Source: Bin34 sp963422415
Lineage (GTDB): Bacteria > Chloroflexota > Anaerolineae > Caldilineales > Caldilineaceae
Reading direction: 5' to 3'
Assembly (NCBI GenBank): GCA_963422415.1
Contig: OY729430.1
Span: 1,488,001 to 1,552,000 of the forward strand
Length of the DNA: 64,000 nucleotides
Below are positions 37,573-47,631 of this stretch, in pieces. The notes under the pieces are model-generated. The model was not told where the DNA came from and ran no database searches. It saw only the letters and a program-made list of their open reading frames with translations. The translations under genes were made by a program, and so were the position numbers. How positions within the stretch are numbered: position 1 is the first letter of the stretch; every line of letters starts with the position of its first letter.

Positions 37573-39606
37573 ATGACGTTGAATGTAACCAATCTGATCT
37601 ATCTGACCATGGTCATCGGTCTGATCGGCGTGGTCTATGTCGTATTTCGGATGCAACGGGTTTTGGCCCAAGACCAGGGCACGGAGACCATGCAGGAAAT
37701 CGCCGGCGCCATTCAGGAAGGCGCTGCAGGCTTTCTGCGCTATGAGTATGGGGTGCTCTCCATTTTTGTCATGGTCGTCACGATCCTGGTGGCCTTCCTG
37801 TTGGACTGGCAAACGGCGGTCAGCTTTGTGCTCGGAGCCCTGACGTCCGCCGCGGCGGGCTATTTGGGCATGTACGTAGCCGTCCGGGCCAATGTGCGCA
37901 CCGCCGCGGCCAGCCAGAAGTCCTTGAATCAGGGATTGCAGGTGGCCTTCAGCAGCGGCTCGATCATGGGTATGTCCGTGGTCTGTTTCAGTATCGTGGG
38001 GCTGAGCGCCCTGTTTCTGCTGTTTGACGGCAACGTGACCTACATCACCGGCTTCGGTTTCGGAGCCAGCAGCATCGCGTTGTTCGCGCGGGTGGGCGGT
38101 GGTATTTTCACCAAGGCCGCCGACGTAGGGGCGGATTTGGTCGGCAAGGTGGAACAGGGCATTCCGGAAGATGATCCCCGCAACCCCGCGGTGATCGCCG
38201 ACAACGTGGGCGACAACGTGGGCGACGTGGCCGGAATGGGCGCCGATCTCTTCGAGAGCTACAGTGGTTCCATCATTGCCGCCGCCACGCTGGGCTTGGT
38301 GGCGCTGGGACCTAGCGTCGCCGTGCTGCCCATGCTGGTGGCCGGACTGGGCATCGTCGCCGCCTTCCTGGGCTCGCTGCTCGTGCGCACCCGGGAGGAC
38401 GCCACCCAAGAAGATCTGCTGGCTACCCTGAGTCGGGCCATCTATGCCGCCTCCGTCTTGGTCGCCCTGTTGGTGGCCGGACTCATTTGGGTCTCGGGCC
38501 AAGTGGCAGGCTGGGAGCAGATTTCGTGGCGATTCTGGTGGGTCATCGTCATCGGGCTCGTCGCCGGCAACCTGATTGGCTGGTTTACGGAATACTACAC
38601 CAGCTATACGCGAAAGCCTACACAGGCCATTGCACATGCCGGCAGCACCACCGCCACCCTCATTATCGAAGGTCTGTCCGTAGGCATGGTCAGCACCGTG
38701 ATGCCTGTCATCACGGTGGCGGTGGCCATCGTGGCCAGCCTCATGGTAGGCGGGGTGGAACACGGCATGCTCTCTGTGGCCCTGGCGGGCGTGGGCATGC
38801 TGAGCACCTTGGGGATCACACTGGCCACGGATGCCTATGGGCCCGTGGCGGACAATGCCGGCGGCATTGCCGAAATGAGTCAATTGCCCCCGGAGGTGCG
38901 GGAACGCACGGATGCGCTGGACAGTCTGGGCAACACGACCGCAGCGACCGGCAAAGGCTTTGCCATCGGCTCCGCGGTGCTGACGGCGCTGGCCTTGATG
39001 GCCGCCTTTGTGACGGAGGCCGGCATTACGGAAATCGACCTGCTTTCTCCCATTCTGCTGCCGGGACTGCTGATCGGGGCCATGCTGCCCTTTCTTTTTG
39101 CGGCTCGCACCATGACCGCAGTGGGACGTTCGGCCCAGAGCATTGTGGAAGAGGTGAGACGCCAGTTCCGTGAAATCCCCGGCATCATGGAGTTCAAGAG
39201 CAAGCCGGATTACAAGGCGTGCGTATCCATCAGCACGCGCAGCGCCCTGCGGGAGATGGTGTTGCCCAGCCTGATTGCCATTCTGATTCCGTTGCTGATG
39301 GGATACCTATTGGGTCCGCAAGCCTTGGCGGGCATGCTGATCGGGGCGATTTCCTCGGGATTTCTGCTGGCCGTTATGATGGCCAACGCTGGGGGGGCTT
39401 GGGACAACGCCAAGAAGTGGATTGAAACCGGGGAATACGGTGGCAAGGGCTCCGAATACCACAAGGCCGCAGTGGTGGGCGACACGGTCGGCGATCCCTT
39501 CAAGGACACCAGCGGCCCGGCCCTGAACATCCTGATCAAGCTGATGAGCATTGTCAGTCTGGTCTTTGCGGGATCTTTCGGGACCGGTCTGTTGAATCTC
39601 TTTTAA
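37573..39606 (+). CDS. hppA: Membrane-bound proton/sodium-pumping pyrophosphatase, K+-dependent type
   Basis: A 677-residue protein with about 16 hydrophobic helices. The pyrophosphate-binding DVGADLVGKVE, then EDDPRNPAVIADNVGDNVGD, carries the catalytic aspartates and lysine; a second acidic set is DAYGPVADNAGG and, near the C-terminus, GDTVGDPFKDTSGP. The K+/independence motif reads GNTTAATGKG, with Ala at the position where K+-independent pumps have Lys, so it should need K+. It couples PPi hydrolysis to H+ (or Na+) export; the ion is not decided here. It has its own promoter candidate. Confidence 0.93.
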   Translation: MTLNVTNLIYLTMVIGLIGVVYVVFRMQRVLAQDQGTETMQEIAGAIQEGAAGFLRYEYGVLSIFVMVVTILVAFLLDWQTAVSFVLGALTSAAAGYLGMYVAVRANVRTAAASQKSLNQGLQVAFSSGSIMGMSVVCFSIVGLSALFLLFDGNVTYITGFGFGASSIALFARVGGGIFTKAADVGADLVGKVEQGIPEDDPRNPAVIADNVGDNVGDVAGMGADLFESYSGSIIAAATLGLVALGPSVAVLPMLVAGLGIVAAFLGSLLVRTREDATQEDLLATLSRAIYAASVLVALLVAGLIWVSGQVAGWEQISWRFWWVIVIGLVAGNLIGWFTEYYTSYTRKPTQAIAHAGSTTATLIIEGLSVGMVSTVMPVITVAVAIVASLMVGGVEHGMLSVALAGVGMLSTLGITLATDAYGPVADNAGGIAEMSQLPPEVRERTDALDSLGNTTAATGKGFAIGSAVLTALALMAAFVTEAGITEIDLLSPILLPGLLIGAMLPFLFAARTMTAVGRSAQSIVEEVRRQFREIPGIMEFKSKPDYKACVSISTRSALREMVLPSLIAILIPLLMGYLLGPQALAGMLIGAISSGFLLAVMMANAGGAWDNAKKWIETGEYGGKGSEYHKAAVVGDTVGDPFKDTSGPALNILIKLMSIVSLVFAGSFGTGLLNLF

Positions 39607-39852
39607 GGCCTGGGGCGGGTGGTCTCCGCCCTCAGATCCCCTATCATCTGCCTTGCCGCAAATGGATTCGCTCGATACGGGCCAACCCGAAAGGTCATAG
39701 CGGACAGCGGGCCATCGCTCTCCTCCTGGACCAAGATAACGGTGAAGCTTGATGCATGGGTGACAAAGGTGCAGACCACCACTGAGGGGCTGCAGACCGC
39801 CTTCATATCCACCGCTGCTACCGGAAAGATTGACGTACGATGAAGAGGCAAT

Positions 39853-41004
39853 GTGATTCGGGTTGAAGTTGCACCCGCGTTGCTGCATTGGGCCTGCGAA
39901 CGGTCTGGCCGAAGCAATAGCGACTTGCGGAAACGCTTTCCGCAAGTCGAAGCTTGGAAGCAGGGCGAAGTACAACCCACTCTAAAGCAGTTGGAAGCGT
40001 TCGCCAAGACCACGCATACGCCCATTGGCTATCTGTTTCTGCAGAGACCACCCGTAGAGACACTGCCGATTCCTGACTTTCGTACGATTGGGGACAAGGG
40101 GATTCGCCGCCCGTCCCCGAATTTGCTGGATACTCTCTACCTCTGTCAGCAGAGACAGGATTGGTATCGAGATGAAGTTCATGCCACTGATGAACCGCCG
40201 TTGGAGTTTGTTGGCAGTCTGAAAACGACCGATGACATTGTCTCCTCCGCTATCCGCTTGCGAGACACCTTGGATTTTGATGTCAAGCAGCGACGACAGT
40301 CATCTACATGGACCGAAGCATTGCGACAAGTCATCGAGCAGGCGGACAAGCTGGGCATTCTGGTGATGGTGAGCGGCGTGGTGGGAAACAACACCCACCG
40401 ACGCCTTGATCCTCAAGAGTTTCGCGGCTTCGCGCTTTCGGATCCACGGGCGCCCCTTGTTTTCGTCAACGGCGCTGACACCAAGGCGGCACAGATGTTC
40501 ACTTTGGTCCATGAAATCGCTCACCTCTGGCTTGGCGAATCAGGTGTCTCGAATGTTGAAGTAGCAACCTTCCCCGCGGTCCACTCCACTGAAAGTTGGT
40601 GCAACCAAGTGGCGGCAGAGTTGCTCGTGCCATCTGACTTGGTTCGTGCAGAGTTCGAATCAGGCAGGGATTTGGATCTGGAGGAGCTCAACCGTCTTGC
40701 CCGGCTCTTCAAGGTCAGCACCTTGGTTATCCTGCGGCGCATCTATGAGATGGGTCAATTGGACAAGGATGAATTCTGGTCGGTGTATGGCAAAGAGACG
40801 GACCGTCTACAGCAGTATGCAGGTGGTAGCGGCGGCAATTATTATACGAATGTAGTTGCCCGGGCCAGCGAACGATTGGCACGCTCGCTCGTAGTCAGTG
40901 CCTTGGAAGGACGGACTTCCTTCACTGCGGCACTGCATCTGTTGGACATCAAGAAAACGTCAGTGTTTCAAAAGATTGCACGAAACCTAGGAATACAATT
41001 CTAG
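39853..41004 (+). CDS. XRE-type HTH plus ImmA/IrrE metallopeptidase
   Basis: A 383-residue two-part protein. Residues 1-70 resemble an XRE helix-turn-helix (SDLRKRFPQVEAWKQGEVQPTLKQLEAF...). The C-terminal COG2856 zinc peptidase domain has HEIAH at 220-224, with a downstream Glu in WCNQVAAELLVP as third ligand. Relatives cleave cognate repressors or act as antitoxins. Translation likely starts at GTG 39853 after AAGAGG. Its stop codon abuts the ATG of the next gene with no gap, a tight coupling typical of toxin-antitoxin-like pairs. The 246 bases upstream hold nothing recognised. Confidence 0.85.
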   Translation: MIRVEVAPALLHWACERSGRSNSDLRKRFPQVEAWKQGEVQPTLKQLEAFAKTTHTPIGYLFLQRPPVETLPIPDFRTIGDKGIRRPSPNLLDTLYLCQQRQDWYRDEVHATDEPPLEFVGSLKTTDDIVSSAIRLRDTLDFDVKQRRQSSTWTEALRQVIEQADKLGILVMVSGVVGNNTHRRLDPQEFRGFALSDPRAPLVFVNGADTKAAQMFTLVHEIAHLWLGESGVSNVEVATFPAVHSTESWCNQVAAELLVPSDLVRAEFESGRDLDLEELNRLARLFKVSTLVILRRIYEMGQLDKDEFWSVYGKETDRLQQYAGGSGGNYYTNVVARASERLARSLVVSALEGRTSFTAALHLLDIKKTSVFQKIARNLGIQF

Positions 41005-41496
41005 ATGGCCTATTTTCTTGACGCCGACGTATTCATTCAGGCTAAAAACCTGCATTACGGATTTGACTTCTGCCCGGCCTTTTGGGACTGGCTAATCGCG
41101 CAGAATCGGACAGGACAGGTATACAGTATCGAGAAAGTCGGTAGCGAACTGTTGAAGGGATCGGATGAACTGACTGATTGGGCCCGCAACAGAGGTGACG
41201 ATTTCTTTCTCCCATCTGATCGGCTCCTCCCTCCCGCGTTGCAAGACGTAAGCCATTGGGCAACTCAACAGAACTACACTCAAGGGGCAGTGGATCAGTT
41301 TTTCAAGGTGGCGGATTACTATTTGGTGGCCCAAGCGTATACCGGACACCATACTGTTGTCACTCATGAAAGATCATCTGATTCAAATCGCAAGATAAAA
41401 ATTCCCAATGTCTGCAAAGGACTGAACATCAAGTGCATGGCACCCCATGACATGCTAAGGCAGGAACGAGCTCGGTTTGTTCTCGGCTCGTCGTAA
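41005..41496 (+). CDS. DUF4411 family protein, PIN-like putative toxin
   Basis: A 163-residue protein starting MAYFLDADVFIQAKN; Asp6 and Asp8 sit where PIN-domain nucleases hold their first metal ligands. Further acidic residues and the KVADYYLVAQA helix are as in PIN folds, and VVTHERSSDSNRKIKIPNVC matches the DUF4411 end. The ATG directly follows the stop of the ImmA/IrrE gene. Members are found next to COG2856 peptidase genes and are thought to be RNase toxins; that function is inferred. Its GC looks lower than the neighbours, fitting transfer. Confidence 0.8.
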   Translation: MAYFLDADVFIQAKNLHYGFDFCPAFWDWLIAQNRTGQVYSIEKVGSELLKGSDELTDWARNRGDDFFLPSDRLLPPALQDVSHWATQQNYTQGAVDQFFKVADYYLVAQAYTGHHTVVTHERSSDSNRKIKIPNVCKGLNIKCMAPHDMLRQERARFVLGSS

Positions 41497-41961
41497 AGGC
41501 CGCGACACCGAGTTGCCGCATGGAGGCACAGGAGGCACAGCAGCCTTCCCTAAATGCCCATAGGACCTCCGGTATGCCCCCCCTTCGGGATCGAGCCAAA
41601 CCGATACTTTCCTGTTCATCGTGAACAGTCTCCTTCAATTCTTCGCGCTAGAGGGCCGATGCGAACGATGGAAGTGTCGCTCTCTTTTTTACGACACGGC
41701 AAGGGAAGCGGTTCTGGTTTCTCAAGTCTGACCAAGACCAAGCGCAGGACAGGATACGCATTCCGACTACCAAGGCCCGGTCACATGAGACTAAAGCTTG
41801 CAGACGTTCTTCAGGGCAACGGTTGCTCGTCCACAATGCCTAGGTTGGAAAGACTCGGATCCGATGGGAAGTCCATTGAACCGATGTTCGGGAGTCAAGG
41901 TTCCCGGTCTGCCGCTCTCGATGCATCCCTGCATATCGGGCTTGCAGGGACGCGGACCCGC
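41497..41961. other. 465-bp gap after the toxin-like gene
   Basis: No supported gene, RNA or terminator was found. A 9-base direct repeat GGAGGCACA lies at 41522-41539. The stretch separates the accessory pair from the convergent repeat-protein gene and may be a scar of integration, but no direct-repeat boundaries were identified. Confidence 0.4.
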
Positions 41962-43893
41962 CTACAGAGTCTCGACTACCTGTCGTACCGCTGAATCCAC
42001 GGCGTGCCCCCATGCCAGGTCCCGGTTAGCATTTTGGGCGTATCGCCCAATGTCCAGGAGAGGCTGCGGTCCTTCGATGGCCTGTACCAGTTCGAGACAG
42101 CCATCAACGCTGTAGACTACCTGCCAGATGCCGCTGGCGGGGGCCTGCATCCAGAATTCCTCTATCCAGCGGGTCAGGATTTGGGCGAGCCAGGCTTTGC
42201 GCTCGTGCGGAATGCGGTCCAGGGCGCCAGCCAGCAGGCCGGCGAATTCCCGGGTACGCACCGCATGTTTCTGGCCCTTGATTTTGCTCAAGGCGGTTTG
42301 GATGCTCGGCAGCAGATCCGTTACATAGTCCCAACGCTGGGTCTCAATCAGATGCGGCAGCAACCGCAAGTGAAAAGCGGCCAGCGATTCTCCCTGCAGC
42401 AAGGCTTGGGCCCGATGTGTCAAACGGCGCATCAGGGACTTCCCTTCGCCCTCGTTGCCTTGCTCCGCATCGACCAGAAGGCACAGTAGCCGCACCCGGA
42501 GCTCTTCCAATTGTCTTTCTTCCGGCATCTGTTCCTTGGGATGGAAGAGACGGCGCCAAAGACTGGGATTGGGCTGTGGCGCCAACAACATCATGCCCCG
42601 GTCGGGCAGTCCGGCCAGCACATAGAGCTCCGCTAGGCGTCGTACCGTCAGCCATTTCACATGCTCGTCTTCCAATCGCAGGATCCAAGGCCAGAAATGT
42701 CGGACCTGAGTATCGGCCTCATCCCACTTGGCTTGGGCCAGCAAGCCTTCAATCAGACCGCAGATGGCGTCGCTCTTGGTGGTGTCCGTGGGTGTAATGC
42801 TGTTCACCAGCTGGGCTGCGGCATCAAACCAGCCGGTGCCGACCAAGGCGGAAATCGCGCTGGAGGCGGTCCAGCCGTCGCTCCGCCCGCCCAGAGACAC
42901 CAGACGTTCCACCAGCTGAGCCGCTTCATCGCCGTGGGACTGGGTGGCGGGCAAGGCCCCGAGCGATTCCTGCAGCGTAAAGACCTGGAAGTCCACATCC
43001 ATATTGGCGTTCTCACGCATCACATGCCGCAGGATGCCCTCGTCCACATCGCGGGTGGGGAGGGCTGTCTCTTGGCGAGCCTCAATCATGGTGGCCAAGG
43101 TGTTCACGGAAGAAAGTACCGCCTGTCCTTCGCCTCCGCGCGCCAGCACACTGGTGGCAAACCGGCGGGTGGAAATGTCTTTGGTAGCCAGCCGCTTGAC
43201 GGCCTGCAGGCACTGTTGCAGGGTGGATTCACGGCCGGCCCGCACGATGCCCTGCGCATCCACCAACAAGGCGGACAAGTCGTTCAGGAACAGGGCCCCG
43301 TTCAATTCGAAGCGTGGCAGACAAGAGCGAATCAGGTGGAGGGTCAAGGGATGAGACTCCACTGCCGCCAAGGCCAAGGCCAACGCCGGGCGCATGTCGG
43401 GCGCCTCCATGATCTGTTGCCACACGCCTGGTATCTGATCCAGACGTTCCAGACAGCTGAAGACCAGCGCGGGCATGTCCACGTGGCTCGCCGCAGTGGA
43501 AGTCAGGAGTAGCCTCTTCTGAAAGATCATTCCATTGTCGGTGGAAGACTGCAGCATCGTCACCCCATGCTGATCCAGGCGCTTCCGCACAAAGCGAGGC
43601 TCTGCGTTGCCCTGACTGGCCTGCTCCGCCAGCGTCCGCAGAGCCTTGGGGACCGCCAATGGCTGGCGATGGGAAATCAGGGCTGCCAGCGCCAAGGCCG
43701 CCTCCGTGGCGCCAGCCTTGGCCAGTGCAATCCAGCAGCGTTCCACCAGCCAGGAGTCGGGTTGGCGAATGCTACGCTCTTCCCGCAGCAATGTGGCTGG
43801 GGCGCCCTTCTGATTCAGAGCTGCCTGCAAGGCCTGAATCGCCCGCTGACCCAACACAGGGGCAAAGGAGAAATTCGAATGGTCAGGGGGCAT
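41962..43893 (-). CDS. Large alpha-helical repeat protein of unknown function
   Basis: A 643-residue soluble protein made of amphipathic helices rich in Leu/Ala, such as ALALAALISHRQPLAVPKAL and AKWDEADTQVRHFWPWIL, suggesting TPR- or HEAT-like solenoid repeats. No signal peptide, transmembrane segment or catalytic motif is visible. It follows hyuB after 39 bases on the same strand, so it may be transcribed with the hydantoinase genes, though the link may be accidental. Another helical-repeat protein of unknown function lies at 61505-62875. I do not recognise the family. Confidence 0.75.
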   Translation of the reverse strand: MPPDHSNFSFAPVLGQRAIQALQAALNQKGAPATLLREERSIRQPDSWLVERCWIALAKAGATEAALALAALISHRQPLAVPKALRTLAEQASQGNAEPRFVRKRLDQHGVTMLQSSTDNGMIFQKRLLLTSTAASHVDMPALVFSCLERLDQIPGVWQQIMEAPDMRPALALALAAVESHPLTLHLIRSCLPRFELNGALFLNDLSALLVDAQGIVRAGRESTLQQCLQAVKRLATKDISTRRFATSVLARGGEGQAVLSSVNTLATMIEARQETALPTRDVDEGILRHVMRENANMDVDFQVFTLQESLGALPATQSHGDEAAQLVERLVSLGGRSDGWTASSAISALVGTGWFDAAAQLVNSITPTDTTKSDAICGLIEGLLAQAKWDEADTQVRHFWPWILRLEDEHVKWLTVRRLAELYVLAGLPDRGMMLLAPQPNPSLWRRLFHPKEQMPEERQLEELRVRLLCLLVDAEQGNEGEGKSLMRRLTHRAQALLQGESLAAFHLRLLPHLIETQRWDYVTDLLPSIQTALSKIKGQKHAVRTREFAGLLAGALDRIPHERKAWLAQILTRWIEEFWMQAPASGIWQVVYSVDGCLELVQAIEGPQPLLDIGRYAQNANRDLAWGHAVDSAVRQVVETL

Positions 43894-43932
43894 GGGTCAA
43901 TGTACGGCGACTCGCCGTCAGCCAGTGGATTT

Positions 43933-45564
43933 TCATGTTGGCCTGGTGTCTGTCCTATGCATGCCGCGACAGGCGTCATCCTCGGGGTGGTTTGTCTCCT
44001 GGCCCCAGCCTCCCCCGCCGGGTGTGGCGATCTGCAGTGTTTCCCCCGGGTGACACACGGTGGTGAACTTGCCAGGAAGATCCTCGGTCTGGCCATCCCT
44101 CCGGTGGATCCGATTGTGGCCGCGTTGGCCAGGCATGCCACCCCGCAAGCCCCATGGGGCCGCATGTCTGCGCTCGCTCAGCATGGAAACTGTGGTGGTC
44201 TCTTGGAAACGGAACTCTCGGACCAGCCCGTGACCACCGCGAAACCGGCCCGGGCCGCCGCTGTCGGCGCGCACTCCGTATCGCATGATCTCAAAGGGAA
44301 AGTCCAATTCCAAGGCCTCCACGGGTGTGTTGCGGGTATTGGTCATGTGTACTTGCACAGCATCCATGCCATCTTGGTCCGGGCCTCCGCCCATGCCTCC
44401 GCCGAGGGTTTCGTAATAGGCCCACGGGATGCCGTCAGAGCGAATTCCACCCAAGGTCAGGTTGTTCATGGTACCTTGGCTGGCCGCGGGAATCCGGTCG
44501 GGCCAAGCTTGGGCCGCGGCTCCCAGCGCCAGATCCACGATCCGTTGGGACGTTTCCACGTTTCCGCCGGCCACGGCATGGGGATGTGTGGCGTTGACCA
44601 CCGTGCCTGCCGGCGCGCGCACGGAAATCGGGGCGAAGCAGCCCGAATTGACCATGATTTCATCCTGTACCAGGCTAATGACTACGTAGTAGCAGGCGGA
44701 CTGGGCAATCGCAAGGACGGCATTCAGTGAACCCGTCATGCAGGCCGCGGTGCCCGTGAAGTCCAGATCCAGAGAGTCGCCGGTCACGGTCAAGGTCACC
44801 TGCAGCGGTATTTGCTGGGTGGCATTCCCATGGGGCCATTCCAGGACATCCTGAAACATGTAGCTGCCATCGATCCAGCCGCGAATGGCGGACCGCATGA
44901 TCTCTTCGCTGTGGGCCAGCAGGCCCGCACTGTACCGCTGCAGCTCCGACAGGGAAAAACGGGTACACAGCTCCTGCAAACGCCGGATGCCGGTATGGTG
45001 TGCGCTCAGCTGAGCATTGAGGTCTCCCCTGCGTTCATGGGGAGTGCGCACGTTGCGCAGGATCAGGTCCAGCAGGTCCTGGTTCAAGATGCCGCGTCGG
45101 TACAGCCGGACCGGGGGCACAATGATGCCTTCCTGAAAGATCTCGGTGGAGAGGGGCAGCGAACCAGGCGACATGCCTCCTACGTCCGCATGATGGGCCC
45201 GGCTGGCCACAAAGTAGGGCGGAGTCTCTGCCTCCTCCAGAAACACCGGGGAGATCATGGTGATGTCGGGCAGATGATTGCCGCCCTGAAAGGGATCGTT
45301 GACAATCACCACGTCGCCGTCCTGCCAATCTTGGAACAGCGGCAGGACGGTGGCCACGCTGGCGGGCATGGCGCCGAGATGGGCCGGTATGTGCGCCGCT
45401 TGGGCCACCATCAGGCCCGTCGCGTCAAAGAGTGCGCAAGAGAAGTCCAAGCGTTCCTTGATGTTGGGCGAAAAACTGGTTCGCCGCAAGGTCTCGCCCA
45501 TTTCCTCGGGGATGCCAATCAGACGATGCCGCCACACTTCCAACTGCAATTGCTGAAGATCCAT
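43933..45564 (-). CDS. hyuB: Hydantoinase B/oxoprolinase subunit
   Basis: A 543-residue HyuB/OplahB-type protein. DVVIVNDPFQGGNHLPDITM and the early IPEEMGETLRRTSFSPNIKE are diagnostic, along with ASRAHHADVGGMSPGS carrying metal-type His residues. With HyuA it forms an ATP-dependent amidohydrolase acting on hydantoins, 5-oxoproline or cyclic imides, or an acetone-carboxylase-like enzyme. The partner is 13 bases upstream. The substrate is undetermined. Length is normal for the family. Confidence 0.92.
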   Translation of the reverse strand: MDLQQLQLEVWRHRLIGIPEEMGETLRRTSFSPNIKERLDFSCALFDATGLMVAQAAHIPAHLGAMPASVATVLPLFQDWQDGDVVIVNDPFQGGNHLPDITMISPVFLEEAETPPYFVASRAHHADVGGMSPGSLPLSTEIFQEGIIVPPVRLYRRGILNQDLLDLILRNVRTPHERRGDLNAQLSAHHTGIRRLQELCTRFSLSELQRYSAGLLAHSEEIMRSAIRGWIDGSYMFQDVLEWPHGNATQQIPLQVTLTVTGDSLDLDFTGTAACMTGSLNAVLAIAQSACYYVVISLVQDEIMVNSGCFAPISVRAPAGTVVNATHPHAVAGGNVETSQRIVDLALGAAAQAWPDRIPAASQGTMNNLTLGGIRSDGIPWAYYETLGGGMGGGPDQDGMDAVQVHMTNTRNTPVEALELDFPFEIMRYGVRADSGGPGRFRGGHGLVREFRFQETTTVSMLSERRHAAPWGLRGGMPGQRGHNRIHRRDGQTEDLPGKFTTVCHPGETLQIATPGGGGWGQETNHPEDDACRGMHRTDTRPT

Positions 45565-45577
45565 TTCTCACTTTTCG

Positions 45578-47617
45578 CTATCGTTCCAGGATCAGGTTGC
45601 CCCATTCGTCCACGGTGACTTGCCAGCGGGGGAGCGTCAAGAGAGCGGTGTCGTATTGAAACACGATGGCGGGCCCCTGGAATCGGTGGCCCACACGCAG
45701 GTGGCTGCGCGCGTAGCAGGGCATGAGGTCGGGGGTCTGTGTCTGCAGCCAGACCGGCAATTCGCCCGCGGGTGCCGGCGGGCGGGCGCCGCCGGAGTCC
45801 GGCTTGAACTCCATCGCGGGCGTCGCATGGCGACCTCGCCCCGTGACGCGCAGCGACACAATGTCTACGGGGGCTTCCGGATTCGCATGGCCATAACGCT
45901 GGGTATGCGCCGCATGGAAGCTGATCGCCGCAGACCGCAATCCTGCGGCGGACACTGGCAACGCCAACGGAATGGACAATTCATAACTCTGGCCGACGTA
46001 TCGCATGTCCGCTTGCAGGGAAACCGACACCGCCGGCAGTTCTTCCGGGGCCAGGACCGTCTGTACCTGATCCACAAGGTCCTGGACCAAATTCGATATT
46101 CCCCGCGGTTCCTGAGCCGCCTGGGTCACGGTGCACAGCAGGGCATGGGAGACGCTGTGCGTGACATCCGCCAGCAACAGTCCCAAGGCGCTCAACACGC
46201 CGGGCGCAGGGGGGATCAAGATCTTGCGGATTTCCAGAGCCTCTGCCAGGGCGCAGGCATGCAGCGGCCCTGCGCCGCCATAGGGAATGAGAGTGAAATC
46301 ACGCGGATTGTGACCTCGTTCCACCGAAATGAGCCGCAATGCCCTTTCCATGGAAGCGTTCACGATGTCCACCACAGCCAAGGCCACGGCATGGACCGTG
46401 TCTGCACCGATTTGCGTCCGCAACCGTTCCAGAGCGACTTGCCCCAGCCGGGGGAAAAGGGATTGCAGACTCCCGCCGCGCCAAGCTGGATCCTGTGGCA
46501 GACGGCCCAGCAGCAGATTGGCGTCTGTGACCGTAGGATCCTGACCTCCACGTCCATAGCAGGCAGGACCCGGACGGGCTGCAGCGCTTTGCGGCCCCAC
46601 GCGTAGGACACCCGCGGAATCGACCCGCGCGATGCTTCCCCCGCCTGCGCCTACTGTGTGGATGTCCAACATGGGAATTCTGACGGGCAATCCGCCAATC
46701 TCGCTCTCCGCGGTCATGGGCAGGCCGTCATGGCACAGGGCCGTATCCGTGCTGGTGCCGCCCATGTCCAATGTCATGATGGCTGGCGTGTCCGTGCTCA
46801 GGGCACGTTGGGCCAAGGCATGAGCCGCGGCCACTCCGGCCGCCGGGCCACTGACCAGGAGTTGCACGGGGCGCCGTTGGGCTGCACCGATCCCGATGGC
46901 ACCCCCACTGGACCGCATGACCTGAAACGAGTGATGAGGGACAGTGGCCTGCAGGCTGCGCAGATACCCCCCCACTGGGGGTTGCAGATAGGCATTGGTC
47001 GCCGTGGTGACTGTGCGTTCGTACTCTCGATACTCCGGATGCACCTCGCAACTCAACGACACGGGTACCGCAGGCAAATGGCTTTGCACAATCTCGGCGG
47101 CCCTCCTTTCGTGGTGCGGATTGAGAAAGGAAAAAAGGAAGACGATGCAGACGCTTTCAATGTCCAAGGCTTGTATTTCTTGACATAAGTTGTGAAGTCC
47201 CGCTTCATCCAAGGGCGTCGTGACTTGGCCTTGGGCATTGACCCGTTCCCGCACTTCAAGGCGGAGTTCGGGTGGAATCAGGGGCGTGGATCGAGATTGG
47301 GAAAGCCGATACAGATGCGGTCGGTTCTGTCTGCCAATCAGCAGTATGTCCTTGAAGCCTTGGGTGGTGATCAAGGCGGTGCGGGCTCCTTTCCGCTCCA
47401 ACAGCGCATTGGTTGCCACGGTCGTGCCATGCACAATGGTCGGAAGGTTGGAGCCGGCCGCAATCCTGTCAAGGCCTTGCTGGATGGCCTGCCGTGGGTC
47501 TTGCGGAGTGGTGGGCAGTTTGAAGATCTGCCATTGCCCATCATGGATACACGTGAAGTCGGTGAATGTGCCGCCCACGTCGATTCCAATCAGAGGGCTT
47601 GCTGCCGGTGAGGTCAT
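45578..47617 (-). CDS. hyuA: Hydantoinase A/oxoprolinase subunit
   Basis: A 679-residue ASKHA-type ATPase subunit. It starts near LIGIDVGGTFTDFTC, the phosphate-1 motif; LDMGGTSTDTALC is the phosphate-2-like motif and PYGGAGPLHACALAEAL lies late. It phosphorylates or activates the substrate hydrolysed by HyuB. ATG 47617 is chosen; a TTG at 47635 would overlap the upstream stop (TTGA). It stands between the molybdopterin-domain gene and hyuB on the same strand. Oxoprolinase is one possible role, but N-methylhydantoinase or acetone carboxylase subunits look alike. Confidence 0.91.
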   Translation of the reverse strand: MTSPAASPLIGIDVGGTFTDFTCIHDGQWQIFKLPTTPQDPRQAIQQGLDRIAAGSNLPTIVHGTTVATNALLERKGARTALITTQGFKDILLIGRQNRPHLYRLSQSRSTPLIPPELRLEVRERVNAQGQVTTPLDEAGLHNLCQEIQALDIESVCIVFLFSFLNPHHERRAAEIVQSHLPAVPVSLSCEVHPEYREYERTVTTATNAYLQPPVGGYLRSLQATVPHHSFQVMRSSGGAIGIGAAQRRPVQLLVSGPAAGVAAAHALAQRALSTDTPAIMTLDMGGTSTDTALCHDGLPMTAESEIGGLPVRIPMLDIHTVGAGGGSIARVDSAGVLRVGPQSAAARPGPACYGRGGQDPTVTDANLLLGRLPQDPAWRGGSLQSLFPRLGQVALERLRTQIGADTVHAVALAVVDIVNASMERALRLISVERGHNPRDFTLIPYGGAGPLHACALAEALEIRKILIPPAPGVLSALGLLLADVTHSVSHALLCTVTQAAQEPRGISNLVQDLVDQVQTVLAPEELPAVSVSLQADMRYVGQSYELSIPLALPVSAAGLRSAAISFHAAHTQRYGHANPEAPVDIVSLRVTGRGRHATPAMEFKPDSGGARPPAPAGELPVWLQTQTPDLMPCYARSHLRVGHRFQGPAIVFQYDTALLTLPRWQVTVDEWGNLILER

Positions 47618-47631
47618 GGTGTCCGTAAAAT

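Noticed and set aside
37555..38883. 442-residue minus-strand frame opposite hppA
   Set aside because: Low-complexity His/Gly/Asp-rich composition typical of antisense to a membrane pump.
41554..41994. 146-residue plus-strand frame after the DUF4411 gene
   Set aside because: No family features and it runs into the convergent repeat-protein gene.
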